Positions 36,401 through 47,510 of a stretch of DNA of 64,000 nt are shown in pieces. The DNA comes from Valencia hispanica (taxonomy: Eukaryota > Chordata > Actinopteri > Cyprinodontiformes > Valenciidae), in contig OY747712.1 in the NCBI GenBank assembly GCA_963556495.2, positions 25,212,235-25,276,234 of the forward strand, given 5' to 3'. Made by a program: the position numbers and the translations under genes. The stretch's first letter is position 1. Every line of letters begins with the position of its first letter. The notes below the pieces were generated by a model. That model ran no database searches. It was not told where the DNA came from and worked only from the letters and a program-made list of their open reading frames with translations.

Positions 36401-37065
36401 CTGAAACAACAAATTGTGAACCAAAGTATTACTTCTGATGAAAGAAAAATGTTCAGGATTTATAAGGAAAAACACAGGGACTACCAAGGCTCAATTCTAT
36501 CACAAACCGAAAGATGCTGGGATACTACTATCACTGTTCACAGTGAATCAATGTAAACTTCTAAATGGTCTGAGAGATTATGACTTGGAAAGCAGCCCTT
36601 GTTTCAAAGCCAACGTCTTTAAACTCAAGTGAAATTTAAATTTGCCTACATGGTCAATCCGAGTCCCTTCTTATCAGTGGGCGTAACCATCCCCTCAGAA
36701 GTTTATCTGAGGTCTTTAGAGTGATTTATCATCCTCTTGCATTCAATTGCGACTTTTTCTTCGTGGCTAAAGATCCATTTAATCACTGTTGCACAATGAG
36801 TACGCTGGAGAGCAACGTGAGCTAATTTATCTCACAGCGATCTTTCTGAAGTGAAACATTTCTCTCCACCTCCTTCACAAGAGTAAAGAGAGGAAAGGGA
36901 CGGAGGTTCTGTGGAGGAGGCCATCTCCGCAGAGTGAACAGCAATGCCCGATTCAAATTCAAGTGCACAATACAGTTTTAAGTTTTAGGCAGAAAATTTA
37001 TATTTTTACTAAGATGCATTAGAATACCAAAAATAATTAGCAGAAGTGTTATATTTTTGTTAGTT
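36401..37065. other. phactr1 intron, nothing recognised
   Basis: No supported feature. Confidence 0.45.
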
Positions 37066-38044
37066 TTTAGTTTTGTTATATTTAATTCCTCTTTAGTATT
37101 CACCTCTGTTTATGTCCACCTTCTCATTTGTGTTTCCTTAGTTTATCTCTTTATTTAATTCTTCCTTCTGTTCTCCAGTGTTTCCTTAAGTTTCCCTTAG
37201 AGTTCTCCTTAGTCTTATCTTTAGATAGTTTCTAGTTTCTTAAGAGTTTTCTGTTTTCCTAACCTTTCTTGTCTCACTGCCACTCTGCTCCTTATCCAGT
37301 TTCACTCATTGCCCTCACCTGCATCTGCTTTCACTAATTGGTCTCCTGCTCCTTCTCTGTTCACTTCCTCACTCTCCCCTCAGTATATATTCGGTTCTCA
37401 CTCAGTCACAACTCGCTGGTTCATCGTCATATTTCCCTGCCTGGTTCCCATCTTCCCTGTTGCCCGTCTGGTTCCTGTTTCCACGTTTGCTGCCTTTTAC
37501 CCTCCCAAGTTCTGTAAGTTCCTTGTTTTCATTAAATCATTTTGTTTGAACCGTGCTGCATTTGGCTCCTCAATGCCTAAACATGACAGAACGAACCAGC
37601 CATGTGGACCCAGCAGCTATTGGTCTTCCAGCCCTCTACCAGGCTGTTAGAAAACACCTGAGCATTGTGGCCACACTCAGTCCGCCATGGGCTAGAGTTG
37701 CCGCTGCCAAAGAGGCTATGGACTTGCTCCGTCCCTGGAAGCTTCTATTTTCAGAGCTAGGCTTGACTGCTTTCTGGGCCGAGGCAGAGTGGAACCAGGA
37801 GGCAGCCTTTGCCCAAGCTTTGGGAAGACCTCCTCCGCCTCGACCCCAGTTTCACCCCTGCAGCTCAGGACCACCCCAAGAGGAACTCCAACCAGCTGCT
37901 TCCGCCTCCCCCGAGTCACGCCATAAAAGGCGACGGAAGCTGGCCTTGGCGGCCTCCCAGCAGACTCCTGTTTCCACAAACAAAACATTATCTTACCAAT
38001 CACAGAGATATAGAGCCTCCATGGCATTAGTTCACAGCTCTTAA
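37066..38044 (+). mobile_element. Gypsy-like LTR plus start of internal region
   Basis: A T/C-rich segment with a TATATA box-like element (CTCAGTATATATTCGG, 37,380-37,395) and a CATTAAATCATTTTG polyadenylation-like site (about 37,530) ends in CATGACA at about 37,590. GAACGAACCAGCC and ATGTGGACCCAGCAGC follow, as at LTR/internal junctions of fish Gypsy elements. The open frame 37,553-38,044 then encodes a gag-like start that is Ala/Pro-rich with KRRRK. The rest of gag-pol and the second LTR are missing. The LTR left edge is approximate. Confidence 0.5.
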
Positions 38045-39085
38045 GTTAGCTGACGCCATAGCTCAACTGCTGTTCTGTTTTTTGCAAATACAGTTTAATT
38101 TTTTCGACCCACTGTTGGCACATTTTCCACCATAATTCCTAACATAACGCACCTATGTAAACATATACCAATTTAGTATACAAGCTAAAATAGCTAGGCC
38201 AGCTCCGGCTGCACTTCCTGTTTACTGCTCCAAGCCTAGAACGTGTGACGCATGCACGAAGCGGGGGAAACGCGCAGCAGGGGAGGGGGCCAATCATCTT
38301 GAAAAGGCCGCTCAAGATGTTTTTTTTTTTTTTTTTTTTCCCAAGATTGCACGTTTGAGCCGGGATGGAGTACTTGAGCCCTGGACTCGGATTCAAGTCC
38401 TGACTTGAGTCATTTTTAGGGACTTGTGACTTGACTTGAGCAGCACGTGAATGACTTGCACTTGGACTTGCAACATCAGGGCTTGAATTTCAACTTGGAC
38501 TCCGACATGATAAATTACTGTTGTTGGAATTAGCATGTAGCCAATGCTAATTTTAGTACGTTATATTAGGTTAGATTACTGAACAAATTTAATAACCTCC
38601 CAAAAAGTGTACGGGTGACATGGTGTTAATTGTTTGCAAATATATTTAAAGCATTTTTTATTGTTTTGCACATGATACTGTGTTAGCTTGGTGGTGGCAT
38701 TGGGTACAATTTATTTTTAAACAAATTAAACCATGTATGGCTGCCATTATTTTAGTTGTAAAATCTACACGTTGCTGTCTTATTTTTGACTTGTTCTCAG
38801 GTGATGATGACTTGACTTGGACTCGAAGATTCTTTTTGGGACTTGGACTTGGCCAGTAAGACCTAGTGACTCGAGTTGGACTCGACTTGGACTAATCCTA
38901 TGGAACTTGGACTTGCACTTAGACTTGAACACTAAGGACTTGAGTATGACATGGATTAGAGAGATGGTAACTTGACTACTACACTGTGCTTTAGAGGCAA
39001 TTATAATGTGTTTTTTGACAAAACCATTTATTGGTTGCTATCGGTATGTAAAGAGCATTTCAAGCAATGCTCTGCCTTTAAGTCC
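38045..39085. repeat. Repeat rich in ACTTG/GGACT words
   Basis: Two clusters (38,365-38,510 and 38,795-38,965) of short degenerate words such as GACTTGACTTGGACTCG and ACTTGGACTTGCACTT flank a unique AT-rich centre. This is the habit of a known kind of non-autonomous DNA element in teleosts. A T run lies at 38,320-38,339. The termini were not found, so class and limits are uncertain. Confidence 0.5.
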
Positions 39086-39455
39086 ACTTCTTAATCTAAA
39101 TTAGTAGCACCTGTCTTAGCTCGTTTTGCATGGAGGATATGCTCATGAAGGGTGTTTTGAAAAACCCCAGTCTCATTTTTCAAAGAAGAAATCGTCTGTT
39201 GTTCTCCTAAAACAGATTCAATAGCCGCTTCTACGCGTACATCCACCTGCGCGGCCATGTTTGTTTTCCTTTGCCTGGGCACTTGCTACTGTCGTCATAC
39301 CTGAACACCGACCCATGCGCCGCCCAAAAGTACAATGCTAACCAACGATTGGTCCGCACCACCACTGGAGTCGAGTCAGACTGTTTAGCTGGAGCCGTAC
39401 AAGATGGATTTTCGTGGGTTTGGAAAAATCCAAATCTCGTGAGAATCCAGCTTGC
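39086..39455. other. CpG-containing segment, probably transposon-derived
   Basis: Holds a short minus frame (39,091-39,282) with no family match, and CpG-rich words unlike the intron around it. It abuts the Tc1 relic that follows. Its origin is not resolved. Confidence 0.3.
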
Positions 39456-39873
39456 AGCGCAAGGTTAGAGGAATCAGCCCAAAACAGGAGAAGCTGGTCA
39501 ATTACATGAAGAGAGCTGGGACCACAGTTTCAAAGGTTACTGTTGGTAGGACACTACACCGTGTTACATCCCTCCCTGGGTGGTGTGGCTTGTTTTAGTA
39601 GCGAAGTTACTTGAGAAGTAGTAGTTGCATTTATTTGAGTCACAAAATACAAAGATACTAACCCCAGGACCGGGAAAACCTGACATGAGGAAATTAGAAA
39701 CAGCCCGGGAGGGGGGATGGCAGCGGTTGACTTTAAATCCCCCAACCAAACAAAAAGAAAAAAAGTACTGAAGCTGGAAGTGTCAGTTAAAACTCAATAT
39801 TGAGGTTCACCAGTAAAACTAAAACTAAGACTTTAGATAAGCAATATATATCAAATAAGAAGCTTCCAATGGG

Positions 39874-41413
39874 TTAAAGCAACACTAAGTAAGTTTTGCT
39901 CTCTGGGTCCCCTACAGTTGGGAAAAATGTATTGTTTTCTACTACTGTCGTAAAATCTGTTATGGTTACACCAGGGGATTCACATTTACAAGCGATACCC
40001 GCTAACGTTACAGATTTTCAAGTCTTGGGCAGCCTTTGTGTCAAATGTCTTCATCCCAGGTACATTTTCTATATTTCAGCATGTCATATGTACGGCGGCG
40101 TAGAGCTGTCAGCCATATAATAAAGAAATTAGACCGTATCACGTTATAACGTTATTGTAAAAACTTGAAAACCACTTGAAACCAAAACGTTATAACGTGA
40201 TAGTTTCACGTTTTTACAACAAACTATCACGTTATAACGTGATACGGTCTAATTTCTTTATTATATGGCTGACAGCTCTGTTCTGACGATCTGTGCTACC
40301 TCCTCAGAATGTCTTACCGTAGCGCGGATCTGTCGGTGCTACCCCTTGAAAAGTATGTTTATATGCCGAAAACAACTGTTAGCTTTGATGTTAAATATAA
40401 TCATCGGAAAATATTTTTCAAGTGACGGGATTGAAGTGGCAGTTTAGCAGTAATGCCTAACATAGCAAAAAATTATGAATAACAAAAACTTTTCTTTCAT
40501 CCACAGAACATGCTACCCATTTAATATAAAGCTAAAACTAGCACATAAAGATGTACTAAAAACCATGATCAGAATATCCTACCTGTTAAATAGGCCTATA
40601 GATGAATAGCACACTCTGGAAATCTGTTAGTTTGTAAAGCAGCTAATGAATATATACCAAGCAAGTAAGACATAGAGGAGATAGCAGTATTATTACTCCA
40701 AAATATTAAAATGTAGTAGCCTATGATTATAAGCACAAATAGCCCGCAGAATACACCGCATTTACTGTACGACTCTAATTAATGGGACTTTTTTAAATGC
40801 GGTGTAACGAAATCATAGAAGTGAAACTAACATACAAGGGCTGTCATGTAAACTTGAAACTAGTAGCTTAAGAAAGCCTTAAAATATTTTGAATAAAAAT
40901 TAGGCAGTAATAAAATAATTTGAATAAAACTCACCGTAAACTTCAAAGAAATAAAACAAACGAAATGGATCTTTCAGGTAGGAATTCTTGATGACAGATT
41001 TGCTGAGTAAGCGAATTGTGACGTAACATCAAAATGTGCATGCGGGTAGCTGATAGCCGGAACACCGGTGTACAGATGAATACAATTTCAGCTCTGACAT
41101 GATGACAATTGTTCAAGCTACCTGCTGCTAGGTATCTTCCATTTATATGTACCTGCCGAGTATGCTCCACCCAGAGAGCCTTGCAGGATGCTGCACCTAC
41201 CGGCTTTTCTGAAGCCTGCCGTAAAGCAAGTCGCATTTGAACTACAAAACCGCTACCCGACGACCCAAAGTTACATAGCTCTGTTATGGCCGATAGAGGG
41301 CCGCAAAGCCAATGCAGAAGTGCCGTTTCACCCTGTTATGAGTTGATCAACCACTGACACGAGTTCGGGAACATTATTTTAAGGTAAAAAAAACCTCTTT
41401 AGTGTAGCTTTAA
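39874..41413. mobile_element. TTAA-target element (1.53 kb)
   Basis: The element 39,878-41,409 is flanked by TTAA at 39,874-39,877 and 41,410-41,413. Its ends are inverted: AGCAACACTAAGTAAG on the left and AGCTACACTAAAGAGG when the right end is reverse-complemented. The interior carries GCCGATAGAGGGCCGCAAAG near 41,288 and the inverted repeat at 40,102-40,279. The minus frame 40,943-41,236 has no recognisable domain. It is related by its ends to the MITE at 6,539-6,812. It is probably a non-autonomous piggyBac- or Kolobok-type element. Confidence 0.65.
40102..40279. repeat. 51-bp perfect inverted repeat with nested second hairpin
   Basis: Arms 40,102-40,152 and 40,229-40,279 are perfect reverse complements over 51 bp around a 76-bp spacer. 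The spacer holds another 20-bp arm (40,187-40,206) that pairs perfectly with 40,221-40,240, overlapping the outer right arm, so two alternative hairpins compete. The repeated core is the self-complementary TATCACGTTATAACGTGATA. Confidence 0.95.
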
Positions 41414-42249
41414 GCCAAAAGGGATCAATCCCGACCTCAACACAGCTCTAGTTTCACCAAATATAACTGCAGTAAACAAACATATCTCACAGCTAGTGAG
41501 AAACTCAAGTCCTGCTTACTAGTAGAATCAGAATACAACAACCACAAGTGTTCTGTCTGTTGAGCAAAGACCCAACTAAGTGTGAGATTACCATTGGAAC
41601 GGTAGTTCCACAGCATGGGGAGGCAACCATGAAAAAATAGGTTGCTCCGTGCAGTTAGGAGTCTGCCACGAGAAGAGACAGCTCCTTGAACGTCGAGTCC
41701 AAGGGGCTTTTAGGCTCCACAGTCCAAAGCACACCAATCAGGTCGCCATCTGTTCCGGCTTCGAAGGGAGGAGCGAAAATATTGCGGTGTCGTCACCAGG
41801 AAGAGAGCTCCACCGTTTCCGTGGCGCTGGTAGATAAACATCCGGAGGTCGTCTTCCTCCTTGTGGAAGGGCTCTTTTGAACAGAGGATCTGGCACTTAT
41901 TCAGAAGGGGGAGTAATTAAATATACAAACATGGTGACCGTGACACGCCGTCATGGTTTAAAATCATGTAATGCACGGAAGGTTCGCCTGCAAAAGTCAT
42001 CAAATGTCCAGACCCGTCTAAAGTTTGCCAGTGACCATCTGGATGGTCCAGAGGAGGCATGGGAGAAAGTCATGTGGTCCGATGAGACCAAAATAGAAAT
42101 TTTTGGTCTAAACTTCACTCGCCGTGTTTGGAGGAAAAAGAAGGATGAGTTGCATACCAAGATCACCATCCCTACTGTGAAGCATGGGGGTGGAAACCTT
42201 TTGCTTTGGGGGTGCTTTTCTGCGAAGGGGGCAGGACGACTGCACTGTA

Positions 42250-42790
42250 TTACCTAAAATTTCCGCTGCATGCGCTCCGGCACGCACTCCGGCACGCACT
42301 CCGCAGCAAAAACGCTCCCATTGTAGTCAATGAGAGCATTTCCACTGCCGCCGCTGAGCGGTGCAGGGCGCCGGCCGCCATTTCGCCATCCGGCTAAAAT
42401 AGGATCGATTCTATTTTTGCCGGACGCCGGATCAAGTCTGCAGTCAATCTACACAAATAACTAGCACCAACCGGATAGAGAACAACCACATTTCCGCGTG
42501 TTTTTCAAAATAAATCAATAAAGACAAACTAGACATTTTTTGTATGCATAGCTATATTAATATAAGCCCGCGTATATTTATACATATGTTGTCCAAAATA
42601 TCTTGACAGAGAATAACTGTTATTTTCTATTCGTTTTCCACGGAATGAAGAATTTTGTTCTGACTTCCGCATTTATTACTGGCTTTTATCGCGAGATCTC
42701 GCAATTCCCGTGCATGCTTCTTTGACCACCTCTGGGCTGCGGACCGGACCGGAGCGGATCTAAAGTGCATGCAGTGGAAATTGCGAATTA
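42250..42790. mobile_element. TTA-flanked non-autonomous DNA element
   Basis: The segment 42,253-42,787 (535 bp) interrupts the Tc1 transposase and is bracketed by TTA at 42,250-42,252 and 42,788-42,790. The ends share an inverted TTTCCGCTGCATGC / TTTCCACTGCATGC block, a few bases inside each terminus. The outer parts are CpG-rich, the centre AT-rich. A 3-bp TWA-type duplication suggests PIF/Harbinger, but the ends are not diagnostic. Confidence 0.65.
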
Positions 42791-43168
42791 AGGAGAGGGA
42801 TGAATGGGGCCATGTGATATTTTGAGCAACAACCTGCTTCCCTGCATTGAAGATGGGTGATGGCTGGGTCTTCCAACATGACAATGACCTGAGGCACACA
42901 GCCGGGATAATCAAGGAGTGGCTCCGTAAGAACCACATCAAGGTTCTGGAGTGGCATAGCCAGTCTCCAGACCTAAATCCAATAGAAAATATTTGGAGGG
43001 AGCTGAAACTCCTTGTGCTCAGCGACAGCCCCGAAACCTGACAGATCTAGATAAGATCTATGTGGAGGAGTGGGCCAAAATCTCTGTTGCAGTGTGTGCA
43101 AACCTGGTCAAGAACTACAGGAAACGTTTGACCTCTGTAATTGCAACTTTTACCAAAATTACAATCAC

Positions 43169-43371
43169 TGTCTTTTAATCCTTCTTTGCAAGTAAAAAAT
43201 CTGGGCGTGATTTTTGACTCTGAGCTGACTTTTATCCCTCACAATAAAAACATTACTAAAATAGGTATTTATCATCTAAAGAACATAGCCAGAGTCCGCC
43301 CCATTCTCTCTCAGGCCAACACGGAGATACCGATGCATGCTTCCCGGTTGGTACCAAAAGTTTAATCTTTC
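43169..43371 (+). mobile_element. L2/CR1-type LINE fragment (reverse transcriptase end)
   Basis: Encodes LQVKNLGVIFDSELTF followed by HNKNITKIGIYHLKNIARVR, the segment just after the reverse transcriptase catalytic core in fish L2-type LINEs. It directly abuts the 3' end of the Tc1 relic and stops at a T-rich tract, so it is truncated on both sides. Confidence 0.75.
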
Positions 43372-46029
43372 TATAGGACTTTTTTTTTTTTTCTTTTTTT
43401 TTCTGTACGTAAATATCTGAGTCGGAATACACAACAAAACCCTTTGAGTGGATTTGAGAAGGTCTAAAGTAAAATCAAACTTGTAGACTCAATTCCTATT
43501 ATTAATATATATATATAATATTATTCAGCAGCAATTAAAAAGCATCATTAAAAAGATAATTAATTTTGTGCATGTAAACATCTGACTTGCATTTGAATAG
43601 TAACATTTTTAATCTCAATAATTGTTCTGCTGGTAAAATAAATAATTAAATAAACCTTTTTTGTACTATCCATCCTTTGCCATAAATATTGTCGGGTGTT
43701 TAATGTTCGAATGCACATAAAGATTACTTTTGTTCTAAAATAAATCCTGGGATATATGGTACAGTTTGGAGGGAGTGCTGAATGCTGCAGTGCAGCTTCT
43801 ATTGAACTCGTCTCAGGTTTGCAGCAGCATTGAGGGGAGTCTGACTCTGTGAAGGTACTTCGTCAGCAGAATGGTACTAAAGAGCTACTGCACCATGGGG
43901 ACTGCACTGGTGACACCTGCAACTAATGCCTGTTTTTTTAAATATTCATCATCTCTGCCTGATGCACTAAATTCTTATCCAAACAGAATATAAATTTTGC
44001 CCTCACAGAAGATATTAATTGCATTATTCCCATGCATTTGACACTTTCTCATCTTTTTTCCACAGTAGTAAATAAAATGCATGCTGCTTTAAATTCTATG
44101 TAAGCAATATTTGAGAGTAAAATATGATGCTCTCTCTGCATCATTTCAGCTGGATTTTTTCCCCTCTTTCTGTTCAGCATGCATTCATAGTTTCCATAAA
44201 TATGACCCATAAGTACACCATCATGCTGCTTTCTTCAGCTTTTAGATACATTCAAAAAAAAAAAAAAAAAAGATTCATCTTCCTCCATGTAGAAAGCACA
44301 TCCCAGCGAAATATCTTTCCAAACATGTATTAAACAGCCTCTCGGCTTAAACCATCTCGCTACAGAGGTTAGTAGATGTTCTGGCCAGGTGGCACTGACT
44401 GTTGGTTGAAATTGTAAGCAGCAAGGGTCCTTGATGTAGTGCTGCTATTTTTTACTCTGATTTTTCCACTCATGTTTTATTCAAACCCAGGATGCTTCAG
44501 TACAAGAAGGTCTATTTGTAGCCAAGTACGGATGCAGGATGCTTGGTTTCTGTGCTTTCTGTCCATCACATAATCCACATCTTTAATGCCAGTCAGGCAC
44601 TTTGTGACAAAGAGGAGGGATTTGAAACAGAAACTGAGAACTGGTCAACATCTCTGGCTTTTAACTATTGCCACTGTGTTTACCAGATTCACAAATATCA
44701 TTCAGTGTTGCTACAAACAGCTAAAAACATTACAAATTCAACTGGCTCCAGCCCTGCTACCTCATCAGAAATTCCCTTTCCGTTTGAGAAAAACATCAGA
44801 CAGCTTGAATTGATGACTACAGAGCCTGTTTGTATCCCTACAGACACTTGTAACTGTATTTTGTATTCCTAAACCAGCTATTTGATCTGACCAGATACAT
44901 TCAAAACACAAGATTAGTATGTGCATCAACTTAAATATCCCCCTGCGTGCATGTAAAGTGTCTCTCTGACATATTATAATGCAGTGCTGTATTGTAGTGA
45001 CCCAACATGCATCTGGTGTGTATTAATTGTTTTCTTTTGGGCAGCCAAGCTCACTGTATGGTGGAACTGCAAACAGAAGTAGTGAAGGAGGGAGTGGTGG
45101 GTGGTGAATAAGAGTTTAGCTTTTTTTTCCTGCTTGTTGTGGCTGCATCACAATAAGCACACGTTACATATTCCAGTTTTATCTCTTTGAATTTGTGCTT
45201 CATATCTACAATTGCTCAAATTGGAAAATGTGTACGCATGTTGTGTACATGTCTGTAAATACACGTTCATGCGATACACCATGGTTTTTATCTACAACAT
45301 CCCCTGATGCAGCCAAGTCTGGGCTGCAACTTTGCTTCATTGTAAGCAGCTCAGCATATTAGCATATTACAAAAGAGGGAGCTCCAGCTTCTGGCATATA
45401 CCCCCTCATATTCCAGATGTTTTGCACAGCTGGCACACAAAAAAACCGACACCAAATGTGGCCCCTTTAATTATTCACATGAGAAAAGAAAGATATAAAC
45501 AGAAGCTAAGTCTCCTTTTCATTAGCACAATGTGGAAATTTTGCTCTGTGATTAATTTTCAGAGTTAATTTGTAAAATTTAGCTTTTTTTCTGTTTACTG
45601 TTTATGTCATTCCAAAGTTCAATTTTCTTTAATGGTGTTTTGCATCTGTTATTATTTGCGTTTTTTTTAAATGTTATATTCCTAAATGTCCTAAATTTTG
45701 CTAAATGTGTGTGTCATCATGTTTTAGTAATAATTCTGTTGTTGTAGAATGTCATGGTCTTGCTAGCTCATTGTTGTATTATGTAACATATTTTTTATGT
45801 TCGAGGCCACTGAATATTTTTTTCTTTATGTACTCATTTTATCTGCATGCTGAAATAACATAGAGCTCCTGCCCAAATAAAATCTAACTAAGGTGAATGA
45901 AACTTCTTCAGTTGATTTGGACGCTACCATTCAATACAGTTTTATACAGTTTAAAGTAGATCTCACAACATCTGAGTTAATTGAAAGCACACATGTTAAT
46001 CCATTTTAACTCAGCAATTCAAACACGCT
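43372..46029. other. phactr1 intron, nothing recognised
   Basis: AT-rich 2.7 kb with a T run at 43,380-43,402 and an A run at 44,255-44,270. No exon or transposon ends could be supported. Confidence 0.45.
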
Positions 46030-47510
46030 GTTTCCTTGAATGACAATATGGGAAAATCAACAGAAATCAGACAACATATCAGAAAGAGAACTGTGGATCT
46101 CCACAAGTCTACTTTATCTTTGGGTACAGATTTCCAGATGCTTAAGAGTGTCATATTCATCTGTTCAGACAATTATATTAAAGTAAGTAGCATAGAAATC
46201 TACAGCCATCTTATTGCTTAGGAGGAAGAAGGGTTCTGTGTCACAAAGAGGAAAATGTTTTAGTGTAAAAATGTCTACATCAACACCTAAATCAAGGCAA
46301 AATACCTTGTGAAGATTCTGGCTGAAGTGGCCAATAGGGTTTCCTCATCCACAGTGAAAGAAATCCTGTACCAACTTGAGCAGAAAGGTCACTCAGAGAG
46401 GGAGAAGCCATTGCTCCCAAAGCAACATAAAAACCCAGATTACAATTTAGAAAAGGAGCCATGGACAAATAACTTTTTTGGTGAGATTTTCTGTGGTCTT
46501 TCTTTGTATTTTCTGTTGTCAGATGAAATAAAAATTAAAGAGTTTGGTCGTAATGACTATATTCTGAATGAATAATTACCCTAATCATACCCCATAATTA
46601 GCTACAAAGTGACTCAAGGACAACAACATCAAGTCAAGTCAAATCAAGTCAAGTCAAGGTAAGTCAAGTTTATTTGCATAGCACATTTCAGCAACAAGGC
46701 AATTCAAAGTGCTTTACATGATAAAAACATTACACAATAAACAAACAAAACACAGACATGACATTACAGTGGCAAAACAAGGAGAAGTAATAAAAGTTGT
46801 AATTCAGAATCGAATTAATCTGTGTTTCAGTTAGTATTAATCGAAGGCAACTCTAACAAACTGGTTTTTAGTTTTGATTTAAATAAACTCAGTGTTTCAG
46901 CAGTTTTGCAGTTTTCTGCAAGTTAGTTCCATATTAGTAGAGCATAAAAACAGAATCCTACTTCTCCATGTTTGGTCCCAATTCTGGGGATGCAGGTTAG
47001 ACTTGAACAAGAAGACCTGAGTGGTCTGGAAGGTTAATACAACAACAACAACAGATCTTTAATGTACAGTATTTGGATGCAAAGTCAATCAGTGATTTAT
47101 GAACTAGCTAAAGCATTTTAAAGTCCATTCTCTGAGCTACAGGGAGCCAGTGTACCGTAAGGACTTAAGAACTTGGGTGATGTGCTCTATTCTCATAGTT
47201 TAGTGAAAACGAGAGCAGCAGTGTTCTGGATCAGCTGTGTCAATGTTTTGGAGTGGCCATCACAAAGCCCTGGTATCAGGCTGACAAAATTTGTGGGAAG
47301 AACTAAAAATAACTGTGTTTGAGTGGGTTGGCAAACAAAGCTAACTTTGTATTATCAGTTCTGTCATGAGGAATGGACCAGAAATCCAGCAAATGATTGT
47401 GAAAAGCTTGTGCAAAATATTTGGCCAAAGTTAAACAGTTTAAAAGAAAAAATATTAGGGAAATGTATGTAAACTTCTGATTTTGACTAATCAAAAAGAT
47501 ATGGAAAAAT
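46030..47510 (+). mobile_element. Tc1 (Sleeping Beauty-like) relic split by a LINE
   Basis: The plus-strand transposase is readable in pieces. GKSTEIRQHIRKRTVDLHKS at 46,048-46,110 is the first helix-turn-helix. KILAEVANRVSSSTVKEILY at 46,309-46,370 is the second. LSDEIKIKEFG near 46,517-46,550 is the first catalytic Asp region. After an interruption, VNVLEWPSQSP (47,236-47,270) is the third-acid region. The tail ends with ATGTATGTAAACTTCTGATT at about 47,465-47,485, a Tdr/Sleeping Beauty-type terminal motif. Many stops are present. The left terminal repeat was not located. Confidence 0.72.
46622..47235 (-). mobile_element. L2-type LINE inserted in the Tc1, antisense
   Basis: Starts with a CAAGT/CAAAT simple-repeat tail (46,630-46,668), then GTTTATTTGCATAGCACATT and CAAGGCAATTCAAAGTGCTT, the antisense tail of the common LINE. 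It continues through TGAGCTACAGGGAGCCAGTG and GCAGTGTTCTGGATCAGCTG. The Tc1 reading resumes at 47,236, so this is an insertion. The duplicated bases at the junction (TCAA) fit target-primed insertion but are too short to prove it. Confidence 0.65.

Larger units (their letters stand above)
39557..41950. mobile_element. LTR-like insertion inside the Tc1, TG...CA ends
   Basis: The inserted segment 39,562-41,945 begins TGTTACATCCCTCC and ends ACCGTGACA. It is flanked by CACCG (39,557-39,561) and CGCCG (41,946-41,950), a 5-bp duplication with one mismatch. Removing the TTAA element nested in it leaves about 850 bp, a reasonable solo-LTR size. No coding capacity was recognised. The assignment to an LTR is inferred from the ends and TSD length only. 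Confidence 0.5.
39456..43168 (+). mobile_element. Tc1 element broken by two later insertions
   Basis: Three pieces belong to one plus-strand Tc1 copy. 39,456-39,561 is the helix-turn-helix region (GGAATCAGCCCAAAACAGGA, AGAGAGCTGGGACCACAGTT). 41,946-42,252 carries the first catalytic Asp in [13 protein letters not shown] and the [15 protein letters not shown] strand. 42,788-43,168 has the second Asp region ([11 protein letters not shown]), the third acid in [15 protein letters not shown], and the tail [20 protein letters not shown]. The breaks fall exactly at an LTR-like insertion (39,562-41,945) and a TTA-flanked insertion (42,253-42,787). The 5' end and the 3' terminal repeat are missing. 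It is dead. Confidence 0.85.

Noticed and set aside
37309..37650. 113-aa frame in the LTR
   Set aside because: Lies in U3/R-like regulatory sequence and ends across the LTR/internal junction. Not a plausible protein.
40943..41236. 97-aa minus-strand frame within the TTAA element
   Set aside because: No domain and no catalytic residues. Too short for a piggyBac or Kolobok transposase.
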